A stretch of 64,000 nucleotides of DNA from Eretmocerus hayati. Its lineage: Eukaryota > Arthropoda > Insecta > Hymenoptera > Aphelinidae. This document shows, one piece after another, positions 12,027-23,496 of this stretch (its first letter is position 1; each line of letters opens with the position of its first letter). The notes beneath the pieces were generated by a model. That model was not told the DNA's origin and did no database searches. It saw nothing but the letters and a program-made list of their open reading frames with translations. The position numbers and the translations under genes are program-made. The DNA lies in NCBI GenBank assembly GCA_029851415.1, contig CM056742.1, positions 56,112,454-56,176,453 of the forward strand, given 5' to 3'.

Positions 12027-15000
12027 TCAGATGGAGAGCGAATTGCTTAAAGCAGTGGGAATAGGGGGAATGCCTAAAGCGTTAGCCTTACCCAGCCAGT
12101 CTGTTTTGTCCTCAAGCATTAGATGCTCAAAGAGAATCGTTTTGAATTCAGAGAGTGAGTCAAGACTGAGAGTAAATTGAGGCAAAGAGTTGATTAGCTC
12201 TGAGGCTGAGATGATGAAAGAATGCCTCCATGTTTCAGTACGTGGTGTTTTATACTCTAGGGTTTCAGCTGGATACCTTCTCGGATAGGGAGGGGGTGCA
12301 TCACTGTATTTGAGTTTGAATAGAGAGTGTAGGGGAGAGGGTTCACCTGTACAGGGAATTTTGAGGGCAAGGCAACCAATCAAGTAGAGACGCCTGCGTT
12401 TGGTAGACAGCCAGCCAAGAGAAATACGGTATGGCGAGACATGTGATCGCCAAGGGATGCTGCCATAGATAAATTGAATGCAACTGTTCATGAGGCGTTG
12501 AAGTTTAACATCAAGAAATTGTTGCATGTGATGAATCACTGGAGCAGCATAATCAAGATGTGGTAGTGCAAGACTCTGCACAAGTTTCATTCGCAGCGAG
12601 CGAGACAGGGCTCCTCGGTACCATCGTAGTGCATATAACGCCCCCTGTACGCGCCGAATCATGTCGTTGACTTGAGTAGACCAGTCCAATTTCGAAGATA
12701 TGTAAACCCCGAGACTCTTGATGGAAGTCGAGTACGGTATCTTCGATCCCGACATAACAATTTTAGGAAGTTCATCGATTTTGACAAGCTTCAGATTAGG
12801 TTCACTTCCAAGAATGATGACGGTGGTTTTCTTCGAGTTTAACTTGAGACCATTCTCAGCAGCCCACCGGACGACAGCACCAGCATTCCGATTGAGGAGT
12901 GCAATACACGCAGGTAGTTCAGCTGTGTGGCAGTGGTGGTAGATTTGGGTGTCATCTGCGTATATTACTCTTTTGACCTCCGGGCTCAGATAATCAGCAA
13001 GATCATTGATGTGGATGACAAAGAGCAAGGGACCAAGGCAGCTATCCTGAGGCACACCCGCAGCAACTGATTTCCAATCAGAATGTTGACCGTTCTCCAT
13101 ACGCACTGCTTGTGTCCTACCCCTAAGATAACTGGCAAACCATCTTATCACTCTATCGGAGCATCCAATCTTTCTGAGTTTTGTGAGGAGTTTGGCATGG
13201 GGTACCGTATCAAACGCCTTGGAAAAGTCGAAAGAAATCAATACCGTAAGCATGCGTTTGTCTATTGCCTGACAAGTTCCTTCGAGAAGTTGAAGTAGCG
13301 CGGTTTGAGTTGAGTGAGATGGACGGAAGCCTGATTGGGAAGGATTCAGTAGTTTGTTGGATGATAAGTGTGCCATAAGTTGCTCATGAACGAGTCTTTC
13401 CAGAATTTTAGAAGCTTCAGGTAGTTGTGCGATGGGACGCGTGTCGGAGATAGACGAGAGAGAGGCTGTTTTTGCCAATGGGATGATTGAGGCTTTCTTC
13501 CAGTTTGTGGGAAAGTGACCAGACGATAGAGACTCATTGAATAACTGGGTGTAGTGTGGAACAAGTGTGGGCAGGGCAGATTTTAGCATGCCTGATGAGA
13601 TTGAGTCAGCGCCTATATCACGCGAGGAACTGGAAGCATGTGCCTGAAGGACATCATGTTCCGAAACTTTGTGGAAATCAAAGATAGGAACATTATCTGG
13701 AATCGGTATGGAGCACGTGCGATCAACGTCAGCATCCGAAAGCTGCTCTGAGCTAGATGCAACTGAAACGTAGTGGTTATTGAGAGCATTAGCTGAAAAA
13801 TAAGTGAGTGGTGAGGGGAGCCTCCGTGACAAAATACCAAGCTTACGTAAATCTCCATTTAGATTTGGGATCAGGTGCTTCGTCCAGGCGAGCAGAGATG
13901 AATTGGTTCTTATTGGCATTGAGTTTGTTACTGACATCATTCCGAAGGGAACGGTATTGTTCGTACATGCCATCACGTTGCCACATTAGACGTTTGATAT
14001 CAGCTGTCACCCAAGGTTTATGCTGAGAAGATGCCGGAATGATTTTTATGGGAGACAGCTGGTCGAACGTTGAGATGGCTACGGATGATAGATGTTCAGA
14101 TTTAGCATCATTATTGGCGCTGCACTGTGATGCAAGGATGGGATGACTGAAGTCCGGTAAACTTAGACTAGGAGAGATATTAACAGTATTTACAATATTT
14201 ACATGAGAGTGCAAACTGTTAATTTGGTCTGATTGGCCCGGCTCAAGGTGAAGGGGGAAGATATTGGGATCAATTTTGTGAATGAGCTCCGATGCCAATA
14301 TCTGCGGATCTAGCCGAGACAGATTGCGAGTGGCGAATTCTTTAGGTGAGAGGGCTGGAGGTTGTAAGAGAATAATCAATTTCAATGAAATCATGGCCAG
14401 CAGTGAATGGGGTTTGTGATTGTCTAAACTCGAGGACGGACGAAAGTGAACGAACAATGAACGGATCAATGCAAGTATGATGGACTGAGCCATCGGTTTT
14501 ATAGAAAGTGTGGTGAGTAGGCTCTGAACTCACGACATTGAGTAGGCAAGGATCAAGAAAATTATTCAGTGCTTTGGAGTCAGGGCGATCATTAGCCATA
14601 TTCATGTTCAAATCTCCTGTGATAACCGTGTGTGTGTACAAAAGGAGGAGGAGGGGGGGGGGAGATGGCATCGAAAAAAGCGGAAGGGTGGGCTGCAGGA
14701 GGTCTTTTGTAAACTACAGCGAAGAGCAATTGCATTTTTCCAATTTTTATTTCATATATAGCAAATTCAGCTCGATTACAAGATTGCTGCTCTGAAGATA
14801 TCAAAAGTTTAACTTGAAAATGAGAACGGACGTACAATCCCACTCCACCGCCTTCTTCACCAATTCTATCATGCCGAAAAAGTGTGAATCCATCTAACAT
14901 ATACGGCGTACCGCAGTCCTCGGGTTTCAGAAAAGTTTCGCTCAGCGCGATTATATCATAATGCCTCACAGATGTTTGATATTCTAAGAGATTGAAATTC

Positions 15001-15095
15001 GTACCCAATCTATTGATGTTGACATGACCAATAGTGAGTGATGCATTATTAGAGGGCTCATGAACAAAATGTGGCTCAATCAGACCAAGTTGACC
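12027..15095 (-). pseudogene. CR1-like ORF2: AP endonuclease and reverse transcriptase, frameshifted
   Basis: The reverse transcriptase lies in the frame 12027-13976, with FDFSKAFDTVPHAKL, a GVPQDSCLGPLLF block and the catalytic YADD (in VIYADDTQIYHH). The apurinic endonuclease lies upstream in 14342-15095, with NINRLGTNFNLLEYQ, DIIALSETFLK and GDLNMNM. The coding sequence is broken by three frameshifts: in a C/G homopolymer at about 14650-14664, near 14360, and near 13850. In normal life the enzyme nicks target DNA and primes reverse transcription there. The same frame runs upstream into ORF1 with only one TGA between them, and I see no methionine between that stop and the endonuclease. It lacks an RNase H domain, as is usual for CR1. 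Confidence 0.87.
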
Positions 15096-16280
15096 TCACT
15101 GATCCATTTCCTGATCGTTATGAGAAATGTAAGGTGCGAGATTGTTCAAATCATTGGAATTGAGAATAGGGATTGGCTGTGAGTCGCGAGTCTCCCTCAT
15201 ATAGATCGCGAGGCCACGCGTGATAGGGCGGGCATATCCCAAAGTTTTGGATTTAGCAAGTGCTTCGCGCCATATACGGTAAATAGGCCCCGGCAGTATA
15301 GGTGAGGCGTAAATTGGGTTAGTCCCTCCAACACCAAAGATAGTTGCGGCAGTTTTATCCTTGAGTTTCCCACAGCTATTACGAACTGTGTCGCAAACAA
15401 CAGAGGATGCGTATTTCACGACAATTGAAGAAAAAAATAGTCTGTTCGAAGGATTTTGCTTACCACCTGTGGAATCAGCAGATGGCGCATTGGTTTGATG
15501 AATATCAGGAGCAGATGCGACATTTGTATTAGCTTTATGGGGTTGCCAAACGCGACCTTTAAAAATATATCGATCAGCTTCAGCACAGTCAAGTGTAGCT
15601 CGCAAGATCTGAATTGCATCATTAGGTGAATCAATAAGCTCGTTGGGAATACCACTGAATTTGATTTCCAACGTATCAGTGAGTGCACGCAAGTTGAGAA
15701 TTTCTGATCGATATTCGTTGCGAAGATCATGTATCGCATTGGCATTTGCTGCCTAAGATTCATCCAATTTCGTCGATAAGGTATTTATCTCCGCTTTCAT
15801 CTGATCAAGCCCGGTGCGAGTTGTTTTCATAAGATCGGAGTAAAACGCCTTCATGTATGGTGGAGTCAAGGGATCGTCGATGAACTTTGCAAATGCACTC
15901 TCTTCCATGATGAATGGATTAGTTGCTAAGCTAGGTTGAGTGGAAGTATGAGCTATGCAGATGGATTTTGCTAAAGGCTCACAGTCAGTAGGAGGTGGTG
16001 AAGATCGAGCACGTTTGGTAGAAGATGCCTAGCGAGGGGGGCTAGTAAACACACCGTGACTCGGAGGAACAGCTGGATTAGCAGACGACAATGAGCGTTG
16101 AACTTGAGTTTGCCGAGGTATACAGCTCTCGCAAGTGAAAACAGATGATACAGGAGGGGATACAGCTAAACACTCGACATGAAACGGAGTTTTGCACTGC
16201 GCGCACCTCACAAATTGAGCACTACCTTTGACGGATTTTTTGCACTTTGGACACGTAGAGCGTAGCTTCGTTCTAGGCAT
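15096..16280 (-). pseudogene. CR1-like ORF1 with PHD finger, two in-frame stops
   Basis: Starts MPRTKLRSTCPKCKK and carries a C4HC3-type PHD finger within the first 55 residues (Cys pairs, then FHVECLAVSP, then CESC). A helical, probably coiled-coil middle follows (MKAEINTLSTKLDES), then a C-terminal domain with LEIKFSGIP and a final GLAIYMRETRDSQPIPI block, like the ORF1 nucleic-acid-binding proteins of related arthropod elements. PHD fingers in ORF1 are a known trait of CR1 elements. In-frame TAG codons at 16029-16031 and 15753-15755 break an otherwise continuous frame. The product would bind element RNA. The ATG at 16278-16280 is the first in frame. Confidence 0.8.
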
Positions 16281-16300
16281 GCTATAAATGAGAATACATC

Positions 16301-17399
16301 ACTTGCATTGTCTATGCATGGCACTGCAGCGGCAAAATCCTGATTCCCGTTGTTGTATAGCTGAGAATGTCGAAGTCAGTGCCCAACACGTCGTTCAATC
16401 AGGTGTTGTGTGTATATATATATATATAACGTACAGGCCAGCCCGCGGCGGACGATCAAGTGTGCCACGTATGTGTGTTGGTGAGGCTCGGGCTATTGCA
16501 CGATTCCGCTGACCGCATACTCTTTCTAACCTCGAAACTCGCAGGTAATCGGGACACCCTGGCTCTGAATGCGAGCCTATGCCGTTTCTGCCTGCCTAGG
16601 TGTGAGCCAGCTGGTGCCCAAGATTACCTGAAATCAGAACTTCCTCGAGGGGAAGTGAAAAAAAGAGTGAAATAACGATCTAAGCAAGAGCGAAGTGAAA
16701 CATGTCCGACAATACTTACAGCGCCACACACATGTTGGCTTTGATGGGCGGATTTCCAATTACAAGCTTCATAGTAAAAATTTGTCTCCGCGTGGCACTG
16801 AAGAGGTATATCCAAAGCTTCCCGAGCGAGTTTTTTCGTCCCGGATTCATCTAACCAAGACTCGGGAAGAAGTGTCGACCCAAGGTATGTCTCCCGCTCT
16901 CATGCGGGAATCAAACCTCGTACCACCGATTGCAATACTCGTCATACACCGGTGATCGCCCCAGCGAGTACACCGGTGCGATTCCCGATGTACTCGCTAG
17001 TGATCGCACTACACCGAAAATCCTTCGAATGCCGAATATATTCCTATGGGAAATCTATCCGATTGCAATAACTCATTGTCTAATATAAACGGGATGAATA
17101 ATATGAGAGAAAATATGAAAAAAAACAAATGTACGACGGGACTATGCTACAGTGTAGTACAGTGTATGCAACGGTGTAACACCGTTGCGTCTTTCTGCGC
17201 AGGCGTCTCAGCTGCAAATGTCAATCCTCCATGTTGGGTGCTGCCGCGCTGCTCTTATATCGCAGGGAAGCCTGACTTGTGGGCAAATATTTGAACTGAA
17301 CATTTTGCAGATATAAACTCTTTCCCAGATAGATATTCTATTGCTTCTTCCATAAATGGTACCCATCGTATTTGATGGGTAGCAGCAAAAAGTACACGA
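16301..17399. other. No gene recognised; CCGGTG palindrome
   Basis: A (TA)n run sits at 16412-16428. At about 16935-17010 an inverted repeat built of gatcgc, cgagtac and caccggtg words resembles the other CCGGTG blocks. A 20-base hairpin of gcaacggtgt and its complement lies at about 17168-17187. No protein motif is seen in the overlapping short frames. Confidence 0.4.
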
Positions 17400-18405
17400 A
17401 AAAAGCTCTCTAGTTTCCCCTTCCAGATTTTCAAAGTATCACAATGAATGTCACAAAAAGAATGGAATTTTCCGCGAAATTACTCTCATGAATACTTACC
17501 ATAAAATAACAGCCCCGTTGAATTACACCGGCACACAAAAAAAAATATCTGTACTTTTGACCAGACCTAAATTTTCTTAATGTATTTAGGGACGCTAAAT
17601 CCGAATCCGAGGTCGGTTCGGCCCGACTACCTCTTGTTTTCGAGAAAATCGTGCTATTCTGCGCTATTTCCACGATTTCCACCGAATTTTTCACGATTTT
17701 CTCGAAAACAAGACGTAGCAGGGCCAAAACGACCTCGGATTCAGCGTGCCAAAATACATAAAGAAAAGTGGGTCTGGTCAAAAGTACAGATACTTTTTTT
17801 TTGTATGCCGGTGTAATATAACACCAGCACACACACACACAAAAAAAGTATCTGTACTCTTGACCAGACCTACTTTTCTTTATGTATTTTGGCACGCTGA
17901 ATCCAATTCCGAGGTCGGTTTGGCCCGACTCCTGTTTTCGAGAAAACCGAGCTATTCTGCGCTATTTCCATATTTTTCAGGATTTTCTCGAAAACAAGAG
18001 GGAGCCGGGCCAAACCGACCTCGGATTCGGATTCTGCGTGCCAAAATACATGAAGAGTAGTAGGCCTGGTCAAAAGTACAGATACTTTTCTTTTGTGTGC
18101 CGGTGTTATCATTGAACAGCTAGAAGGCCATTCCCGGTGTCTCGCCGCATGAAACGAGATACCGAAAATGTTTTCTTTGTTCGTTTCGAAAATTTTGTCA
18201 TCTATAAAAATTCTCATAAAAACCGGTTCGCGCATTAAAAATGCTGTCACCGGTGAAAACACCGGGGGAAAGTGCAGGGATCCGCTTTGTTCCTCGAAAA
18301 TTCCGCATCGGTGATGAAACCGGGAGGGAAAAATGTTCGAATTTTCCCGGTGGTTTTCCTCCGGTGTATGATCCGGTGCCGATCCCGGTGCATTTTTTCA
18401 TAAGG
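17400..18405 (-). repeat. CCGGTG-rich repeat, copy 2 (split by an insertion)
   Basis: Minus-strand copy of the repeat at 8281-10267. The part 18106-18405 matches 8281-8582 and the part about 17400-17525 matches 10156-10267. The insertion at 17526-18105 falls at the same gataattcaac site used in copy 1, but by an unrelated element, so each copy supplies evidence for the other's empty site. Confidence 0.7.
17526..18105. mobile_element. Double foldback element, TIR CACCGGCACA, TSD TTA
   Basis: Two palindromes in tandem (17526-17813 and about 17822-18105), each starting with a CACCGGCAC-like end, then a poly(A) run and gtatctgtacttttgacc. TTA flanks the pair (17523-17525 and 18106-18108), and joining the flanks restores the sequence of the host repeat, so the 3-bp duplication is well supported. 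The arms match the outermost 150 bases or so of the long element at 41390-46422 (same gaggtcggtttggcccg and gaaaatcgtg words). These are therefore non-autonomous relatives of that element. Confidence 0.82.
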
Positions 18406-18577
18406 GACGACGCGACACCGCCCGACACGATACTGAATTCATTCCTGCGAATCCAACCACCTATGAATTGAATTCATTTTCATAATTCATGACTGATATA
18501 TTGTGAGAATTAATCCAATCCATCGATAGTTGGTTTTACAGGAATGAATTTCGTATCGTATCGGGCGGCGTCGCGTC
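18406..18577. mobile_element. Short inverted-repeat element (MITE-like)
   Basis: About 45-bp inverted repeats with gcgacaccgcccgacacg on the left and its near complement cgtatcgggcggcgtcgc on the right, around an AT-rich loop. No target duplication could be fixed. It abuts the CCGGTG-rich repeat. Confidence 0.6.
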
Positions 18578-19017
18578 CAGTCGCGTCATGAGATCTCATC
18601 GTAGCGCGTTGTCTGTCATCACCCTTACGCACACACTATCAATTCGCAGTCAAGGGTCAAACAATTGCTCAAAAGCTGGGAACCTTGTGAACGAGGCGTG
18701 AATACCATTTGATGGAATTTTGCGATTACCCAAACAACGTTAAATTGCGTACAAATAAACATTACTAAACTGCACTAAAGCGTCAATTATTTATCCATCT
18801 CGGGATCGACATGAGCATAGAGTATTCAAGTACAGAAAGCATGTTTTTCAGTAGAATTTTTTTGGTAGCTTGTCAAAATGCAATAAGATTAGATGGGAGT
18901 GCTTCAGTACTGTATGCTGTCAGTGTGATGAAATTCTTTGATAAACCTTTTCACTTCTTTATTCTCTTCTAAAAAGAAAAGATTGGAAAAGTGCTAATTT
19001 TTCACTCTTTTAATTCG
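18578..19017. other. No gene recognised
   Basis: AT-rich, short frames only, no motif. Could be part of the first Uba1 intron if that gene continues to the left. Confidence 0.35.
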
Positions 19018-19545
19018 TTGAGGAGGCATGAGCGCGTCATTACGCACCAATACGGGGGCCCCGTGTTAAAGGCATAGGCCTCTCGAATTTCTTGTTACGC
19101 ACTGACCACGACACATGCATGCTCCGAGCTCACCGACATCCTAAGCGTGCCCTCGCGCACGCGCACCATTGCGCACCATGGTCAAGCGTCTGCTTCGCAT
19201 GGTGGTTTCTCGAGGATGCATTGTTTGTCACGTTGATAATTATTTATTTTGGCCGGCTCGACGTATATTTTGCAAGTCTAATGTGTTCTTCGAGTTTTTA
19301 CGCGACTCTGTCAATATTTTGGGATTTCCAGGGTTCTTCGTAAGAGATTAATGAATTTTTCAAGGTTTACTCCCGTAAGAACGCGTGCATAAGGGCTCAA
19401 TTTCCATGATTATTTTCATCTGGAAAAAGGTCAGCAACCCCCTTCTTTCTTAATGGCTATTGAATCGTTGCTTGTTTAAGTATATTTAAGAATTTTTTTG
19501 GCTCACTGACGTTCTTCGTCTCTACTCGCTCATGCCTCCTTAAAA
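19018..19545. mobile_element. Possible inverted-repeat element, GGAGGCATGAGCG ends
   Basis: The 13-base word ggaggcatgagcg near 19021 recurs in inverted form near 19525-19545. The spacing of about 520 bp fits a small non-autonomous DNA element, but no target duplication is obvious and the interior is not palindromic. Confidence 0.35.
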
Positions 19546-20199
19546 GCTAAAAAATGGGGGTCAGAAATCCCTCATCAGTTCAATAATTACAACTTACGCT
19601 ATGTACATGTTTCTGGAGTCAATACCAGAATTTCCAAAAACTATTCATTTATATCACCTATTTGCAACTTTGAGACCCTCTAAAACAAACTGCATGATAT
19701 CCACACCCCACTCTGCATGATCATAATTTTGAACTTGAAACTCGCATTTTTTCCCACATAAGGTCTTCGTACTCTCATTCTCCTGAATTGAGACGGGCTC
19801 TGCTCAGTTAGGGTAACCAGCAACTATCCGTGCGGGCCACAACTAACTAAGCTTGCATGCCTACTAATAGCTCCTGGATTTTCCTAGTTCTGCCTTTATT
19901 TTGCCTATACAGGTCTCAAATAAGCAAATGGTTAGCCCTTATCAATTTGTAGTTGGAAACCTGCATGCTTGGGCACCCAAAACAATTGACTTTAAGAATA
20001 CAATTTTGGGCCCACAATAATTGGGCCAGGTTCTAGCAATTACTTTCAACAGTTCCTTTCTTGACTGCATGTGAGATAGCAAGGGTCTGGTATCTCCAGT
20101 AATTTTTATTGCATTAAAATAGATGAACTTTTTTTCCATTGTTCACTGGAAAAGAGGTATACCAAGCATAAAGTGTTAGGGAAATCAAAATTTTCTCAC
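19546..20199 (-). other. Uba1 intron 1, proximal part
   Basis: Follows the GTGAGA donor of the Uba1 exon on the minus strand. I read the minus strand for the next expected exon of the family and did not find it here or elsewhere to the left in this window, so the intron either exceeds 20 kb or the gene is broken. The reading frame continues past the donor to a stop at 20114, as intronic read-through. Confidence 0.5.
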
Positions 20200-20566
20200 C
20201 TATACTGCTTGTGCTCAAGTAAAACTGAGATCCCAAATCTGATACTTGACAACATTGAACATCGTGGAGAGTGACAGATTTTACCCCTCCAAGAATTATA
20301 TTCTTGGCTATCTCAACTCCCAATCCTCCAAGGCCTGAGATAAGGACATCTGAGTTAGCCATTCTCCGCATGGCGTCATGACCCAGGACATATAATTGGC
20401 GAGAATACAGACTTTCATCAATGTCTGATTGAACTTGGGATATTCCTGATCCATTACTTGCCATGCCTGATGTGTTTAACTGATTAGAATAGCTTTCTGA
20501 ACCACCAATGCGTTGTCTCTTATTAGGAGGATCAATAGAGCCTTCTGCCACTTCAGCACTAGACAT
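20200..20566 (-). CDS. Uba1: Ubiquitin-activating enzyme E1, first coding exon
   Basis: Uba1 activates ubiquitin with ATP and passes it to E2 enzymes in cytosol and nucleus. The exon starts at the ATG at 20564-20566 and encodes 122 codons plus one base. The first 50 residues are polar and variable, with a basic PPNKRQRI patch that fits the N-terminal nuclear signal of E1. Next comes the strongly conserved block [16 protein letters not shown], then the start of the inactive adenylation domain with the nucleotide-fold glycines in [15 protein letters not shown] and VTLHDVQ. It ends after [10 protein letters not shown] at a GTGAGA donor, phase 1, where the family continues with a KNRA-like segment. 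The full protein is about 1050 residues, so most of the gene lies elsewhere. This is the only clear host gene exon in the window. Confidence 0.9.
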
Positions 20567-22159
20567 CGGACTCTATGGAAACGAGTGGTATGTTGATATC
20601 TGATGGTGACAATACAACTTATGGTTTAGCCAGAAGATATTTTGCCTTTTCAATAAAAGTACTTCCTCCATCAACTGCAAAATAAATGACATGATAATGG
20701 TAAGATGAGGGGTTACATGTCAGCTGATACCATAATTCAAGACTTTCCAATCAAATTCAAATGGATTAGTCCATTTGAAACTTTCTTATACTAATGAAAT
20801 GCATTTAAAGGATGGATCTGGGTATCATGGTGTGTTCTTTCAACTGGGTTGTTTCTTACACATCCATAAATTTCCAAAATATCAACTGAGGAAGACCACA
20901 AGTTGTGATACTACTAGAAGACTTTTGCATATTAACAATGATGAAAAAGTCAATATCCATCACATGGTAAATTCTACTTGAGTTGATTCGACAATTCATG
21001 CAGTGATTTGTTATGCCTCTGACGGGTGGGTTAGGAGGAGATGGTATGGGTGATTGACATAATAGAAGGTATAACTATCAGTTTTGGTGAGAAAATGTTT
21101 TCAACCTGTGGAAATGATTGGCATTTTAGAGTTTAGGATTGAGTACCCGTCTCTAACAATATAAACATATAATTTTGGAACCAAAAATAACGTATGATTC
21201 TAGATACCTATGCCTAGGAGTGCACATGAGTATGTCTGAGCGGCACTCTCCCAGGCAAAAGCCCTACAAGGCAAGCACGAAAAAGTAGAACCACTTATTT
21301 CTACAATTCTCTTCGAGTGTAGCTCGAGTGTGTACAGTCTGATAATGTTCTGTGGTGTCCTGTTGGACATAGATCGAGTTGGGCACGCGTCTGCAGTATC
21401 ACGATCCTAACCACTATCCAAAAAGAAAGGCCTGCCGACTGAGTGGCGAAGTTGTGAAACATGCATGAAGCCACCGCCCCTGCTATCTTCCCTACCCCAA
21501 TCCAATATGGCGACCCGTACTGAGACAATAGGAGGATGGGATAGGAGTAGGAGTCGTCCACTCGCTCTCGCGTTGTACGCGAGCTCGCGCTCGATTGTGA
21601 ACATCGCGATCCAATTCGCATTTTGCAGCGTGTAGGAGTTATACAAATCAGTTGCAGTATGTTATCTGATAACAAAAACAAGCTGCAAAACTCAGCAGTC
21701 TCCGACTGATTGAGACAATGAGCCGGGGAGCTGCTTCGATATCCGAGAAATCATCCCTTGTGGAAAAATACCGCGGTGAATTCCCCGGTGTCCTGCACCA
21801 GTGCGTTTCGTGTGCCTTCCACACCGTTGTAAATCCCGCGATGGACAAACGTGATCGAAACACCGGTCTCTAGTCTCTTCTTCTTCAAATCGTTGGCTAT
21901 ATCTTTCTGCTAGAGTGCAGAGATGATTTTAGCCATAACACAAGTAGTTATGGAGCTGTTTGTATCTTCTGTAGCGCCCTTAGAGGGAAACTTTCCCACA
22001 CTGAACTTCCCTAAGGATGGGGAAGGGTATAACGGAAAGGAAAAAAAGAAAGTAGGAGAGGGAAAAAATTGGGAGAAAGTGAATGGAGTTAGAGTGAGAG
22101 AGAGAGAGCTGTAAAAATGAAAAAGCGAATCAATACATTAGTGCAAGTAAAATCACCCA
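20567..22159. other. Uba1 upstream region, no other gene
   Basis: 5' flank of Uba1. Contains the GC-rich block at 21400-21640 and a CCGGTG-type cluster at about 21770-21865. A purine-rich stretch lies at about 22015-22115. No second gene is recognised. Confidence 0.4.
21400..21640 (-). promoter_or_regulatory. Possible Uba1 promoter or 5' non-coding exon region
   Basis: A GC- and CpG-richer block about 0.9-1.1 kb upstream of the Uba1 ATG. On the minus strand it contains gccatattggattgg (a CCAAT-box-like ATTGG) and several cgcgag words. Insect E1 genes can have non-coding first exons, so this could be the start site, but no start signal is proven. The open frames here overlap in several phases and are not genes. 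Confidence 0.25.
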
Positions 22160-22900
22160 AATAATAAATCAAATAGATAGAGAGCATTTTTTAAGAAAAT
22201 TGATGACAAATTTACAGGATTGATTATTTGGAAATTTAAGAATAGATTCTATGTTATACGGCAAAGGAAATTTAGATTTTCTCAAACGATTTAATAAGGT
22301 GGCTCTTTCTTCTGAAAATCTTGGACACTGCCAAAGGATGTGATTAATATCCTCAGGAGTGAATGGGCAGGAGGGGCACCATTCACAACTGACTAGGTTT
22401 TTTCTATGTAAACTAGCAGCAAGTGAGTAGTGATTGGATCTGATTCGATTGATGGTAACAATATGAAATCTGGAAAAAACACAACTGGAAAACCATGGCT
22501 AGGATTTCTTATTGTTATAAAAGTGTTGAAAATAATGGAGACTTGTATGTGACCGAAAATCAAGAAGGAAAGAATGAAATTTAGATTTGCACGACTCATT
22601 GAGGTCATGATAAAGATCAGTAAAAGGGATAAGGCAGCTGTCTAAGGGATAGTGCCTACGAGCTTCTTTGGCAAGGAGGTCAACACTTTCATTGCCTATG
22701 ATGCCAGTGTGTGAAGGAATCCAAATGGTTTTTGGAAGCATTATACAAGAGATTTTTAATTTCAAGAGATAGGTAAGAGAAATCCTTTGAATAAGGATTA
22801 GAAAGCAAGGAATCTAGCACGCTCTTGGAGTCTGTGTAAATATATGAAGGAGATAAGTTATTGTGAATGATGAATTGGAGAGCTAATTTGATGGCAACCG
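22160..22900 (-). pseudogene. 5'-truncated non-LTR retrotransposon: RNase H and C-terminus
   Basis: On the minus strand the sequence encodes an RNase H segment (IYTDSKSVLDSL, then IWIPSHTGIIGNESVDLLAK) and a C-terminal zinc-knuckle-like region with C-x2-C followed by HILWQCP and SEERATLL. This order is seen at the end of ORF2 in I/R1/LOA-type non-LTR elements. The frame shifts between the two RNase H motifs near 22760. The reverse transcriptase is missing, as expected for 5' truncation at insertion. The upstream limit meets a CCGGTG-rich block at about 22897-22990. It is distinct from the CR1-like element, which has no RNase H. Confidence 0.8.
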
Positions 22901-23333
22901 GTGTCTAGTCGTGACACCGGTGTGGCATCCCGGTGCTGCCAATGGACACATAAGCGTCAGTGTCCTCGGTGTCTTTTCACCACACCAGTATCAATTCGCT
23001 GAAAAATGCTCCCGGTCTGTTGTTCATGCAGTGGTATGAATTTGCAAGAAATTCCAGGTGATCAAAATCGTCGCAATATAAGGAAAAATTCTCTCCCTTG
23101 ACCATGTTGTGGTCAGGCTCGAGAATGCGAGAATTCGATTTCTGATTCCAGCGATCAGTTCTGGACAAGATTATGGTTAGAGGGTCGAAAAAAAATTTAC
23201 TAGAGATTGAAATAAGATCTTCCTTCAGAATATTCAATCGATACGGATTATGAAGTTCTGGTTTTGAGTGTGATCATGATTTTTCAATCAAATATAGAAC
23301 TTTCCATTCGAAATCGTCACAATGGAAATAGTG
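22901..23333. other. CCGGTG block, otherwise no gene
   Basis: Starts with several caccggtg-type words (22897-22990). The minus-strand frame at 22977-23237 has no recognisable motif. Confidence 0.35.
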
Positions 23334-23341
23334 ATTGAATG

Positions 23342-23496
23342 CAGGGGTGACAAGCGTAGTGCTTACCCTCCCTCAAACCCCTCCAGCCATGCGCAGAGCG
23401 CGCTGCGGCAAAGGTAAAGTCTCTCCGACTATCGTCCGCAGGTCGGTTGACAATAGGGGCTTGAGGGGAGGGTAAGCTCTACGGTTGTCACCCCTG
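23342..23496. mobile_element. 155-bp hAT-like MITE
   Basis: The ends are CAGGGGTGACAAGCGTAG and its near complement, and the arms continue as a hairpin of about 45 bp. The flanks ATTGAATG (23334-23341) and ATTGAACG (23497-23504) match at seven of eight positions. A CAGGGG end and an 8-bp duplication fit the hAT superfamily, as for the element at 3574-4943, but the internal sequences are unrelated. No coding capacity. Confidence 0.8.

Larger units (their letters stand above)
11765..16300 (-). mobile_element. CR1-like non-LTR retrotransposon, nearly full length
   Basis: On the minus strand the order is ORF1 (PHD finger plus a domain like that of other CR1-type ORF1 proteins), then ORF2 (endonuclease plus reverse transcriptase). 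The 3' end is a short tandem repeat, read as gattgattgattga at 11768-11782 on the plus strand, the kind of simple-repeat tail that CR1/L2-type elements often carry instead of poly(A). The 5' limit is not clear; a (TA)n tract lies at about 16412-16428. Stops and frameshifts in both ORFs show the copy is dead. Confidence 0.85.
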
